Shown one piece after another: positions 35,018 through 47,288 of a DNA stretch of 64,000 nt. Location: the NCBI RefSeq assembly GCF_036373705.1, contig NC_089867.1, positions 25,167,823 to 25,231,822 of the forward strand, in the 5' to 3' direction. The notes beneath the pieces are model-generated. The model was not told the origin of the DNA. It saw only the letters and a program-made list of their open reading frames with translations, and made no database searches. Made by a program: the position numbers and the translations under genes. The stretch is from Amia ocellicauda (Eukaryota; Chordata; Actinopteri; Amiiformes; Amiidae). The number at the start of each line of letters is the position of its first letter. Position 1 is the first letter of the stretch.

Positions 35018-36251
35018 CTCGTCTTCACTGATATCTGGATGAACTTGCACCATGAGTCACAGCCTTATCTCAGATGTAATATTGCACTCCAGAGGTCACA
35101 CACATTTTTACACAGCAAAGTACAGGGAAATGTGATCTTCAGCCACTGACTGAAGACACCTGTACAACGCGATAGATTCTTACAATCTGTTAACTCTCGT
35201 GGTCATTTAATTTTAAACCGCTCTTAGATGCAATCTTTACATTTTCAAGTTAGTTTATTTTTAAATGTCACTATTTGGTAAGTTTAATTTGTCTTTTGTG
35301 CTCACAGAAACCTTTCTTCCCGAACAGGTGGTGGTGGGTGGTCAGTTTAGTTATTTGTAATACAAATCAATACAAATGTAAAGTGAAAATAATCTTTTAA
35401 ATCACAAATATTTCATTTTATTTTCCTTTAGTTTACTGATCCTCTCTGGAAATGATAATACCTTAGTAAGGAAAAATAAAAACATCAAGACCTTGCCGTT
35501 CTCATGCGTTTCTGTACAGCCTTAACAGTGTCAATGCTGAGAATTCATACAACTATCTAACTAACTAGACAGACACCCTGCATTGGCGCCGCTGTAATGT
35601 GACATTGTGCTGTCCGGTCGGCTCTGGAGGATGTGTGTCAGGGGGTTCAGATCAGAGAGGGGCTGTGAATGTACGGGCCGCATTCCTCGCAGCTTTTAAC
35701 CTTTTGGCCTCCTTTTTTTTTTTTAGCTGGACTCTCCTTCTCCATTGATTTCTCCCCAGCGCGGTCAGATCAGACCTTTTTAGCAAAACGTTGGATGACT
35801 CAAGAGTGTACAGGAGTCAAGGATGTCATTAAAACAATACTCATTTAATTTGTATACAGAGACACATCGAACAGGTTGATGTGCATAACTTTTGTCTTTT
35901 TAACTACTTTACTTATTTTGAACGTTATTTGGGGTTCGAGTTGTACAGTAAAGCGAAATCAGATTTAGCAGCAAGAGACACAACCCGGTAAGAACATGTT
36001 TTTGTACAAAATAAGAATCAGAGAGGTATCTATTTTATTAAATGCTTCTTTATTGTTAATAACATACACAAGGTGGGAAGGAAGGAAGGAAATGATGCTA
36101 CATCAGCTCAATGTATAGAATATTAATCTGAACTGCGCTGGTCCTGTTTCTGCTCACATTTCAAAGATAATCAGTGAACTATTGGCTGGGTGACTGAGAA
36201 TCTGCGATGCCGTTTTAAACCCTAGATGCTTAAGCTGTATGCTGTTAGGTC
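35018..36251. other. Intergenic DNA, nothing recognised
   Basis: AT-rich with one GC-richer block at 35585-35700 that shows no exon structure. TTTATT motifs at 36030-36055 could act as minus-strand polyadenylation signals below the VPS4-like fragment. Confidence 0.4.
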
Positions 36252-37637
36252 CTAGCTGTTGATTTGACAGGGATCAGTGCAAACCTGTCTGAAATGGTTG
36301 GCAGCCATCATCTCCCTGAGGGGCTGCATCAGTGACTTTCGGGCAATGACACTGATGTCGGATCCAGAGAAGCCCTCTGACTCCTTGCCCAGAGCTACGA
36401 AGTCACTCTCCGTCAGGCTGTGGTGCATGTCGCCCAGATTGATCTTGAACATTGCGGAGCGAGTGTGTTCATCAGGCAGAGGCTCAAAGATGCATCTCTC
36501 GAATCTGCAAACCAAAATCACAGAGCGGTCTCAGACTCAGAACACAACCTGTCAGCTTTTCCAAATGGGCTCAATCACAGTGAATTCATGTACATTTTAT
36601 TTATTGTGTTTTCCTGCACAGAGCAGTTTCTGCAGGCTTGAGTGTATTCCGTGCTTTTTCATCAAAATGTAGTTTGACCGCAAGTATTTATTATTTTTCA
36701 GGCATACTAGAGGCATTTTTTATTGTTATTTTCTATTTTTCTAATGTATTCATTTAAAGTCGAGTAAAATAAAAATCATATTTGCCATGACAAGAGGTAT
36801 TTGTTAGTTTTGCATATTTAATTATTAAAGAAAGACTTGTTATTTGAATTATAACACCAATGGAGGAAGGCGAGGGTCTGAAACTTTTCTTTTGAATGCG
36901 TCCTCTTACCCTTCGTCATCTGCCTGCAACTTGTCTTCAAATGTCCCTTTAGCATCTCTATTCTGGCCACATTATCTTGGTGTTTCCATCTGAGGTCCTC
37001 AAGCTCGCGTGGCCTACAATTGAAGAAGTCTGGCCAAACATATGCGTGAGCGGAAAAAAAAAAGTAAAAGCGCACATGCTCCAACCCCCACTCTTGTTCA
37101 CCACAGCTAAACCGATCTGCAAGCACCCCGGACAATACATGATCTCCCAATCAGATTGATTAAGTTTATTAAGTACAGATGTCAATAAGTCTGTCTCCCT
37201 GTATGTATTAGACACTGAATGCTGAGAGAAAATCCTGCTGGTGTAGAGGAACCCACACACAAACTGGCCTTGTGAAAATGTCAAAAGCTATCATTATTAA
37301 AAAATAGACTCATTAATGATGATGATAATAATCTCTTGATCTGAGAATCTATTAAAAAGTAACTTTCTTCCACAATTGCCTTCATTTATAATATCTTGCA
37401 ATACAAATAAGAAGCTTCTTTGCAACTTTCTAATTTCTAATTTAGTACAGAAAATAATACAACAAATTACATTGCAAAGGGGTAAATATTTTGCAGTGGC
37501 TTTGAATTCAAAAGACAGACAAAGCTTACCTTTCAATACACTTAGCTGATACAACCCAGCTTGCTCGCATAACCGGAGAGCTTCTTCCACATTTCCTGCT
37601 GCCTCTTCTTCTTCGGCCTTGCTTGCAAGATCGATAG
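36252..37637 (-). pseudogene. VPS4-like AAA ATPase, fragmentary (probable pseudogene)
   Basis: VPS4 is the AAA ATPase that disassembles ESCRT-III at endosomes. Three minus-strand pieces are in gene order. 37637-37530 encodes an MIT-domain helix (AIDLASKAEEEEAAGNVEEA followed by LRLCEQAG) and ends in a good donor (GGTAAGC). 37013-36910 has splice-like borders and a decayed match to the [20 protein letters not shown] region (LRWKHQDNVARIEMLKGHLK). 36504-36252 encodes the end of the AAA module: RFERCIFEPLPDEHTR, LGDMHHSLTESDF, SEGFSGSDISVIAR, SLMQPLREM, NHFRQVC, then a stop at 36252-36254 where VPS4 continues to its linker and last helix. Walker A, Walker B and sensor exons are absent from the 400 bp available. 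A pseudogene or relic paralog is the simplest reading. Confidence 0.68.
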
Positions 37638-40309
37638 CTTGTTGTGAGAAAATAATTCTGTAATCATCAGATGGCTGTGCAGCACAGGACAACATCAACA
37701 CTTTATCCTCATGATTTAAACCCCATGCACCCCCTCATTGAGAGAAAAAGAAACTCCCTACTAATGGCCCTAATAGTCGGTTTTCACGTGATGTCACTCA
37801 TACTGGAGATAATGATTTTGTACACACATCAATACACAATGGATCATTTTTACCTGTAGCCTGGGCACTTACATGTAATCATGGTCAGATACAAGGCGTT
37901 TATGGACTTCCATGGAAAAATCTAGAAAACATCAGTTTGTTCAGCGCATTTCATTTCAGGTAACATAAAGTTACTACAAATTATTTATTTCCCTTTCAAG
38001 TCAGAACTACACACCACAATTTGCCACGAACAAATAATATACACAAATAAGGGAACAGAATAGTGAACAAAGTAAGGAGAAGGCCATAATGTAAATTAAA
38101 TAAAATACCTGATCAAATCTGATGGAACAGCCCACGAAATGATACAAAATAAATAATATATTAGTTTAATTTGATTATGTTAAGGTAAGCCTACAATGAC
38201 ATGTGGATACAGGGTTACTGCTGTGACACTCTGGTATACCTCTATCAGAGCTAGCTAAGTAAATTAGAATTAGTAATTTTAATTTCAATTCATATTTACC
38301 CACAACACACCCAGTTTTAGCCTTTAAACCAGATGTGTATTCTTCTTTTTTTTGCCATTGTTGCAAGTGAGCGTCCTGCTCCCTTACATTTTTCAGAAAT
38401 ACGTTTTAAGATTTTTAACCCCAACTTTGAATGCCGATACTACAAACATAACTTACTGTCCAGCACTGTACATGTTCATGGTGTATTTCTCCTTTGATAC
38501 TAACATTAAAAGCAGGAGCTGAAGTCACAGAACTGTCACAGTAGTATGAAATAAGTCCATATTAAGACCTGAAAATGCATATTTTGGTCGGCCACTAGGG
38601 GGGGCTCACAGATCTCAGAAACTAAAAACACCTGAAACCTTATATTATATAGTTAATAATAATTCTACACCATAAAATACAAAATATGGAGGAATTTGGC
38701 TGACCCCCATGTTCTCGATTTTGCATGTTTACTCATGCAATCACACAAGACTTTGCTGCATTGGCCGAAAGTGAGGTTGTTTTTTTTAATACAATTGCTT
38801 TGTCTGCATTAAACTGGGCTTGGACATGTATGACATGTATGCTTATGTGTATACAGGTACAAAGGTAACATTGTCAATATCAATATTGTAACATTGTAAA
38901 TCAATATTACTCAGTAACAATATGACATTTTTATACTTTGTTAAATGGGCTTTTCTTTATTTTCAATTATTCATTAACATCACTGCTAATATGTATACAA
39001 AATACTGTTGATAAGGATAAGGATCATATGATTAAGTAATCATACATGTAGAGTACGTGTATTTCATTAAGAGTGCATTTCATCAAAAATATTTGTATTT
39101 GCATCGCTCGACAAGCCATTTAACAATCACATTTTCAGATGTAGCCATGTCAATACACTTAGTATGACAAATTCGATGTATTAGTTTGGTCACAAAATTA
39201 GTCCAGATATATAGTTCAGTGTATATTCAGGTTCTGTATATATCAAGTTTACTTTGTTTTCCTGCAACATGGCCGTTAATCCGGCTCACTAATCATTCCT
39301 TACACAAAAATGAATTGCACAATGGAAACGCAATTTTAAATGTCTGTAAATGGCCATTTTCACAGATTTGTCGGCTGGTTTGACCAAGGGAGATTCCGTA
39401 CATTACTTAACTACATTAATGTTATCATAATGGAGCTTCGTCAGTATTTAGATCAAACATAATATTAAACGAATATAGAGACAGAACAGTAATGCAGACA
39501 TTCAATACCCAATTGGGACATAATCAGTTGACCTGAAGATCATGGTTGGCAGTCACACAGGGTGTCCCGCATTGTGACGTCATGTCTAATACTGCAGTGA
39601 GAGAGTACGTACAGTGGATTTCAACACCGTGCAGCCTGCTGATCACCGGAGTCTGTGTTATTAGGGCTTATATTAGTTGCAACTGTAGTTTAGTATACTC
39701 ATTGTCTTGGGTTCATACAACAAAATCATTTACAGTTGTGAAGACATTAAAAACGTCCTCTATCAACAGGACAGTACTCATGAGCAGTCAGTCCCAGTGT
39801 GTGATAGTGCTACATTTCACATTAAGGAAGGTACAGATCTATACTACTTAAGAAGTGTGTGAAGAATATTGAGAAACGAGCAGCGCAAATGGAGGGACCA
39901 CACTGGGATTCATTGTCAGAGGAAATCTTACCTGGGCAGGTGACGGGTCACCACCATAGCTCGTTACAATGACAGCGCATCCCTTTATTTATCATAAAGT
40001 TTTTATCTTCCTAATTGATAAAAACATTTGAGACTAACTCCAACAGTTATGTTATCTGTGATCCAGGTGTTCTGGTTTCGATTTCTGATGAGCAGATATT
40101 ATTTTTCTTATGTATTGATATTCTTACTTATTAATTTTAAATATACTTAATATAATTTCCTGCAGTTCAACGGTTTCAGAGTAGAGTGAACAACTATAAG
40201 GCGATTAATAAGGCATTTACACCAACACCAATAATTATATACTAAATGCGGACATTTAGAAGATAAAATGTCACTGTCATGTTTATGCTCAAACTCATAA
40301 TGCGGGACA
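37638..40309. other. AT-rich intergenic DNA, nothing recognised
   Basis: Six-frame reading frames are short and match nothing I know. A block at 38581-38605 (GTCGGCCACTAGGGGGGGCTCA) resembles the ends of some fish repeats but cannot be placed. No RNA gene was seen. Confidence 0.4.
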
Positions 40310-40395
40310 TTGTGTAATTGTCGGGGGACGCGGGACAGACACTCAGAATCCGGGACTGTCCTGCCAGATGCTGGACTTCTGGTCACTCTAAATGC
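40310..40395. repeat. Short DNA-transposon-like repeat end
   Basis: GGGACGCGGGACAGACACTC ... GGGACTGTCCTGCCAGATGC then TCTGGTCACTCTAAA resembles the GGGACGT.TGGTCACCCTA end common to fish hAT-type MITEs. Only one end is recognisable. Confidence 0.35.
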
Positions 40396-42039
40396 ACACA
40401 GAATCACACCTTTCAGTGTTTAAACTGTATAACAGGGTTATAATTAAGAGTTTTTCTTTGTTTGCATAGCTTCTGTTTTTTTTTAGATTTATATTTATTC
40501 ACTTTAATTTATTCCATGGTTTATTTTGTGCTTGATTTTTTTTCACTAGGTGAACTCCCCTCCCCAGTCTGCTCTAACTAGCAAACCTTTTAATTGATTG
40601 TTAATTGGATAATTGGGAACAGCTTTTTGCTTTGGTATAAAACTCCTGTTTTGTTTGTTGTAGTTTGGGCATCCTGGAGTGATTTTGTGAGAGGGAAATT
40701 AAGAGAAACTAAAATGAAGAAACCAAAACTGAGATTTTGAAATGGAAAAAATATATATATATATAATTGATTGGTGTTGTTCTGGGGTATTTTAAAGAAA
40801 AGTCTAGATAGTGCTAGTAATTTATTTTCCTGCTCTCTCCTGCACTCCACTTGTGTGTGAGTGTAAGACTCTTGTTGTGCTCTTCTCCATAGTATTTTAT
40901 TGATTGTATCTACATGAATGTGATGATGGTTATTGGAATTGTCATAGTTATTGTCACTGACAATAGGTTGTTGATTAATATTTTTTGTCCTAGTTTTCAT
41001 TGATGAAATGAAAACTGTTTCAATAAAAACCGATGTGCATTTGAGGGCAAACTCCGATTTATTTTCTGTCGTTGGGATTGTGTGTAGTTTGAGTTGGGGT
41101 GCAGAGTGATATTTGTGGAGAAAAGCCCTTGCAGTTCCAGTCCTCAGACAAGAGGCCTCTGAAAAGGCAGGAGCTAAAGGATTAACCAGTCACCGGGGGG
41201 CGCTATTCCAAAAAGCAAAAACAAGCAGGTGAAGAAATTAGTATTTATGTGCTGGGAACTTTAGTTTCAATACAGCATAGTGTGTGACTGGATTTCTATT
41301 TACGTTTCAGACTTTAAGACAAGAAAACTCAAATAAAATGTTATAGGAAAAGTCATGGTGTCTTCTCCACTTTGGAAATCTATCCATCCATCTTCGAAAC
41401 CGCTTATCCTGGGGAGGGTCACAGGGAACCCGGAGCAGATCCCGGCAGGCACTTTGGAAATGTATTGTCCAAATGTATAAAATGTTTGCATTGAAGGCAG
41501 TCCATGGACAAAACGCAAATAGGGAAGTGTTCGTGTAAGAAAAAGTGCAATTTCACACTCGGCTGGACCACGTCAATCCGCTGTATTATATGCACTGTGT
41601 AGATGGAATGACAATGTACACAACTGAACATTAACCAAATGTTTTATTGATCAAGATTTAAACCTTTTTAGATCAAAGTAAGTTATGCAATTCCAGCATT
41701 TAGACTAAAGCTAAATAAAGCAAAAGCAAAGCATCATTGATTTTACTTGCAATACAACAACTCAACCTGCGGATCCATCCGTACCATGCAGGGGTAACAC
41801 ACACTAAACTGATGAATTCATGTCTCTTAATGCTTCTCTTATAAATATGAATTTGGAGTATGAATTAATTTAAGCAAGTAGGTTGTTGGGTAAAGGTTGC
41901 ACAGTGTGAAAAGATAAAGATAAATCATTTAACATTATTTCGTGAGAGTTTAACATTGCCTGTAACGGGTATATTGATATTGGAAACCCAAGCTTCCATT
42001 TGTGTAGCAAAGGAAGGTCTGTGATTTACTGATCAAAGT
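40396..42039. other. Intergenic DNA below the lectin/pore-former gene
   Basis: No exon was recognised. It holds a TA run (about 40749-40766) and a fish repeat fragment at 41388-41455. The last few hundred bases are presumably the 3' UTR of the minus-strand gene ending at 42040; a TTTATT (41643-41648) would be an AATAAA on that strand. Confidence 0.4.
41388..41455 (+). repeat. Fish interspersed repeat fragment (ATCCATCCATC... type)
   Basis: The sequence ATCCATCCATCTTCGAAACC then GCTTATCCTGGGGAGGGTCA and CAGATCCCGGCAGGCA is a recognisable piece of a widespread fish repeat (CCGCTTATCCTGGTCAGGGTCGCGG ... ATCCCAGCAGGCA). Confidence 0.55.
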
Positions 42040-45000
42040 TTACTTCACTTGTTCATCTGTAATGTTATGTTGCTCAATTTCCACCCTGGACACTGAGGCC
42101 CCCTTCCACATTCCTCTGACGGTGGTCTTGTGTCCAAACTCGGTGACAACCTGGGCTTTGTAAGGAACATCCATTTCTCCCTTCTGAACGAGGGCCTTGA
42201 ATCTCAAAGCCTTGCCCGGGGGCACCGTCACCTTTATGGAGGAAACGCTTACAATCTGCAGACACAGAAGAGCAGTCAGTGACAAAAGCCTGTACCGTTC
42301 CAACTCTGACATTGGGCTCCTCTGGTAAAAGCACTAGAGTAACGCCTGATTTCAATCTGCACTGTTGTAGCTGACCGGGATTCCTCTAAGGGGGACATAC
42401 AATCTGAGCTGCTGGGACTGGGGGGCTGAGATACCCAGGGCTTCCCCCATGTTGTCCCACGAGGACTGCTGTGGGCTGCTGTGTGCCTGCAGTGCACCAG
42501 GGAGAGCTGCACCAGTACTTCCTATGATGATGCACAGGCCTGTGTGTTTATCTTACTGTGTTATTGCACCTCTTTTAAATGACTAACTTCGTATCTTGAA
42601 AGGACTGTTTCTTCCATGACATTCTTATTGTTGGCTGTGGGTTGTTGTCCACACTATTACTGATGCATCCTAATTCAAGGAACGTTTGAATGAAAGAACT
42701 TTGAAATTAGAATTGAATCGAGATCACTGGCATAGTACACATATCTATAACATTAGACAATAAGGATGTATTTTAGATGTTAAATGTTGTGAATGGATGA
42801 AGATCAAATTGAATATTTGTTTTATGAATGTCTTATTACTTGAAAAACTAAATTGATAAGATTCATAGGTATTTTTGAAAAACATGAATTCGAGTCTGAC
42901 ACAATATGGGGCTTTACATTTGCTGAGGATTTGCAATGTCAAAGGCAAACCTGTTTCGCTGTCATACCTCTGTTCGTTCAGTCTCCACAAAATTCCACGT
43001 GTTGGTTGTGCTGATATCAAGCTTGACAGTGGTTTCATTCTGTGCAATCATTGGGATTCCAGCTTTAAAGGTTGTTGATGCTCCAACTGCAAAAGTGAAC
43101 CCATGCTGATGGGAGAAGGTACTTTCCAGAGTCACCTTTTCAGAAAACCTTTAAAAAATAAATAGTTAAACCAAATTGCCAAAGAAAGGCCCTCCCCCCC
43201 CTCCCCTTCAGGAACTTGTAATATTCATTATGTAACATGCATATTGGGATGCATGAAGTGACAGTGTGTGTGGTCTTATTTATTAACAAGGCTAGTGAGC
43301 ATGGGGTCAAGTAGGCAAGTAGAAGATCTGGATCTACAGATAAGTTCAGTGATGGAGTGCTCGGTGATTAGAGTGAAATCGGAGAGACCGGTAGTGTAGG
43401 CTGAGCTTTGTGGTGTATTCATCCAAGACAGATTATCACCAAGGGTTCAAGGCAAATTTGATGGATATTGGTGGATGTCATGAATTTTTGTGTGGAAAAA
43501 GTTAGTTAAGCAAGGTGAGCTTGGTCCAGCAACAGCAGAATCATGTTTAGTTAGATTAGATTGTGAACTTGAAATTAGAATAAAAAAAATCTGAAAACCG
43601 ATCTTACTGGAATGTGGTGTCGTATGGGACGATGCCTTTGGTGTTGTCATAGTCCTGCTGCCCGACAATCATGGGTTTGACTGAGAGGATGTTTGCATTG
43701 TCAACATCAAAATCCATACCCAAAACCTTGCTGATAGTTTTATCTTCTGTGAATGCGAGGATCTTGTAACGGTTGTAGTTATAGCCAAGCTTCTGTGCTC
43801 CATTAATCCAACTGACATTGGCGTTTCTAGGTGGTGGAGCAGAGTAGATGTTACCCCCCACATCTGAGACGCACCATAAATTGCCATCATCAGAGAAGGC
43901 CATAAAATGGGTGAGTTTAGCCCACCCACTGCTTCCAATGGTCTCACTGCTTTTCAGCCACTGATCATTTGCATGTTTTGGTGGCATCCTTTTAACTAAT
44001 TTTCCCTGCTTAGTCACTGCGTACATCATGCCTTGGGGATCAAAAAATACTCTAGGAAAGTCCCAGCCTCTGCTTCCTATTTTGGTGGCCACCCTATAGA
44101 GCCAGGACACATGCATGTTGTCGGGGGAAGGGCCCTTGTACAATTGCTGGTCATTTGTAATGACATAGAGCGTGCCGTCTGGATGGAAGAAGAGCAATCT
44201 CGCTCCATTCCAGTCAGCTCTTCCAACACATTTTGCATTGGTGGACAGCCAGTCTTCATTTGGATTTGAGGGGGGAGGCCCACAGTAGATTTCTGCTCCA
44301 CGGATGGCAAACATTGTCCCATCTGGACTGAACAGGACATGAGAGAAGCCTTTCAGATATCCGATGTGCTTGGCTCCCGAACTAAAGCTGTCGCTGTATG
44401 CTGCTGGGGGCAGTCCCATCTTGATGTATCCTGACCCCTCCACTCCAAACAGCAGAGAACCTAAGAAAGGGTGAGATTTACTACTGATTTCCACTGAAAG
44501 AAACAAAACCATGATTCATAGTCATTGCAAAATCTGCTTAAATTTACATAATTATCACTTTGTTGACATTGGGGGTCAGTTTCTACAAGGTGTGATCATG
44601 ATTATAATACAGGCTATATTATACTACACCAGTGGTCCCCAACCCTGGTCCTGGAGGGCCCCTACCCTGCTGGTTTGTGTTCCAACTGAGCTCTCAATTA
44701 CTTAATTGAGCCAGTGTGCTGAACTGTTGTCAGTCAATAAGGCTTCAACAGTGACACCCCTTTCTGAATCTATGGAGTTTCAGGAGCAGTGGTTGTATGT
44801 TATCATAGCAAATAATGGAAGGAGCATTCCTTTGTCCAGTTAATGTTCATTTCATTGATCTACTATGCGTACGTTACTTGTTGAAATGTGTGTCTGTGCC
44901 TCAGGTGTTAAGTACATAATGGAGGACTGCAGAAGACATGAATTTCTAACACAGGGGTGGCTTACCCTGGTCCTGGAGAGCCACAGGGTCTACAGGCTTT

Positions 45001-45216
45001 TATTCTATCCAGATAATTAACTGCTTAATTGAACCAATTGTTGGTCTTAATTAGGCAAAATGTCCCTATGTTTAAGGTATCCATTGATTGGTAATTTAGA
45101 GATACCTGGAAATGCTGCAGGATTGTGGTTCTCCAGGAGCAGGGTTAGCCACCCCTGATCTAACATATTTCAATCGCAGAGCTTTAACACCATCGTTTCT
45201 TCATATACTCACTCAT
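42040..45216 (-). CDS. Tachylectin-2-type beta-propeller lectin fused to aerolysin/ETX-MTX2-type pore-forming module
   Basis: Four minus-strand exons, 45216-45213 (ATG plus one base, donor GTGAGTATA), 44460-43608, 43148-42968 and 42255-42040 (stop TAA), join in phases 1, 2, 0 to about 417 residues. Residues about 3-250 hold five propeller blades. Each has an F.P.G-like turn (LFSPDGTMFAI, FFHPDGTLYVI, FFDPQGMMYAV, FSDDGNLWCV), a GPPP-type loop and a WL or WI step, as in the GlcNAc-binding lectin tachylectin-2. The rest matches the aerolysin/natterin module: a TLESTFSHQHGFTFAVG strand pair, STTFKAGIP, a W.F.ETERT segment, then VTVPPGKALRF, MDVPYKAQVVTEF and a terminal RVEIEQHNI strand. No signal peptide is seen. 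Alternatively the start is an ATG at 44512 inside an enlarged exon 2. The family forms sugar-directed membrane pores in other animals; activity here is inferred. No stop or frameshift was seen. Confidence 0.85.
44630..44712. repeat. Palindromic MITE-like repeat (family copy 3, partial)
   Basis: CCCTGGTCCTGGAGGGCCCC then TACCCTGCTGG and CTCTCAATTACTTAATTGAG match the left end and core of the copy at 2491-2776. The right end is missing. It lies in intron 1 of the lectin/pore-former gene. Confidence 0.62.
44953..45163. repeat. Palindromic MITE-like repeat (family copy 4)
   Basis: GGGGTGGCTTACCCTGGTCC at the left is inverted as GCAGGGTTAGCCACCCCTGA at the right, with AATTAACTGCTTAATTGAAC in the interior. 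It is the best-preserved palindrome of the family here and ends about 50 bp from the predicted first exon of the lectin/pore-former gene. Confidence 0.7.
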
Positions 45217-47288
45217 TTCTTATCTTGAAGGACTAAATGTAAAAGAGATTGTTAATGCTTATTGGATTCTGCTTTAAGGGGATTCTTGTCGAAGGTTCAG
45301 TCTTTCTCTCTGGGGGGGAAAACACAAAATGCAAATATGTTTAATATGAGAAGGAAAACTGACCAAATCACTGTTCAGGAAATATGTTTTGTCATTAAGG
45401 CATCTGGTGGGGTGAATATGGTAACAAAACCATTCTCCAGTCAAAGATTTGCACTCTATGGCAAAGACGGGACCGCAAGAATGCTTTCAGAAGCCAAGTG
45501 TAGCCAAGAGAAAAACATATCTATGAATTAAAATCTTAGAGGAAGCAATAGTGGAGAATTTCTAGGAACATTCAAGTAAAAATGGAAGAGAGAATAAAAT
45601 GAGAACATTAAACACTTTTTAAATTTATATTTTGGTTTTGGCTTTTCATGGGAGTGAGACTATCCGACTAAGATTAAGTGGATTGGGGCTCTCGGGTGCA
45701 TGGTAGGAGACCTGACCTAGATAGTCTAAAACATTTTGTACTTTGCTGCTCTGACCAGAAGACACTGCCACAAGGATGCTATAATAAAACTACAGTCCTA
45801 ATCATACTACTACTACTAAATTATAAGAACAAGTGAGTGAATAACATAACATAGAATATAACTTTGCAAAGTAAAGTAATAAACTGGCTAATTTCGAGAC
45901 TCTTCAGGCGTCTCAGAGCAGATTTACCTTAATTGAACATGAATGTGGAGGTAATGAGAGATGTATCAATGGAGCGTGCTTCTTAAATCTGCAGCAATAC
46001 CATGTGTCAGTTATTAACCATGGTGCAATGTGTGTAATCAAAATCATAATCTTGAGGCAGGATTTCTGGCTAGTTTGACCAATGGGAATTATTCAGTGTT
46101 CATTGTATTTAAGATATTCGGACAGCTGCTCTTCAGGATAGTAGATCTGCAATTATGATTCTTATTCAGTCCACTTCCATGTGAAGGAATCCCACTGTAG
46201 GACTGATTCAGTAATGATGGAGCCTCGACTACAGCAAACAGAGCCAATAGAGCAGCAGGAAACTCATCCTATTGAACATCTTGAATAAGATCTGAGCTGA
46301 TGGATGCAGCAAAGGAGAAATGAAAGTAAAATCACAAATGCCATGTTTACATTGGGTATGTTTTGGTAAAAGTATTGTAGTCCAAGGGTCAGGAAATGTA
46401 TTGGTTTATTTGGAGAAGAGAGCAAAGTGTTTTTCTGTATTAGCTATTGTCACTTTCATACCGCAATTCAGAGACATTGTGATAAACTGTAGACTATCAT
46501 CGTTGGTCAGTAACGTAGTGACGGTGTGTTTCACTTCATTCATTGTACATACGCTTCTGCGCCGTTTCTAATTTGTTCACTTTCCATCCCTTATTCTGCA
46601 GGTTTATGTACCAGCCTTCAGGTTTCACACCAGGTCTCTGTACTATTTATGATTTGTCTTGCCACATCTCCCACAAGTGTGTTTCACTGAAACATGCACA
46701 CTGCATTCAAATCTGCTGTTACATGCTGCTTTTTAACATGTTGACTTCTGCTTTCCAGTGAGTGTACATTTGTTTCTGGCTGTCTGATGACAGACATTTC
46801 CCTTGTATAACTTATTTAATGCAGTGTATGTCAATCACTTTTGCTAACAGCCGCAGATTTATCATTGTCTAGTGTTCTCTGAGCCTAGTATTAGTCATCG
46901 TAAATTGTTATTTTGGACCCATTTGAACCTGTGTTGTGTTCCTTTATTATTATACATTTGTGCTCTAATGACCAATACATTGATGATGAAAATACATGAA
47001 ATACCTTAACTTGACCATTACATTGTAATGTAACATTGTAACATTTTAAAATTTTAAGAATACATACCTATAGTTAGTTTAATTTCCTGATTAGGTATTC
47101 ATAATTAACTTATAATTTATAAGTGTATTGCTTAATTTAGCAATCTTTAATAAACATTTGTTTCATATCAAGCAAAATATTTTAATGCAGCAAAAACAAA
47201 TGCGTTAAGCTTATTTAGGGGTTTATTTAAGAATCTCCTGGAAATACTAAATGCAATTACTAGTATGCAGAAATTACCCCTTATTTGC
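45217..47288. other. Intergenic DNA between the lectin/pore-former and RNase genes
   Basis: The region should contain the lectin gene's promoter just above 45216. No TATA box was recognised with confidence. Reading frames such as 45262-45531 (plus) match nothing I know. The RNase 3' UTR lies just below 47289 on the minus strand. Confidence 0.4.

Noticed and set aside
39546..39851. 101-codon plus-strand frame with hydrophobic stretches
   Set aside because: No conserved motif, no neighbours and no splice signals that fit a gene.
45262..45531. 89-codon plus-strand frame beside the lectin/pore-former gene
   Set aside because: No similarity recognised, no splice or promoter context, and antisense to the likely promoter region.
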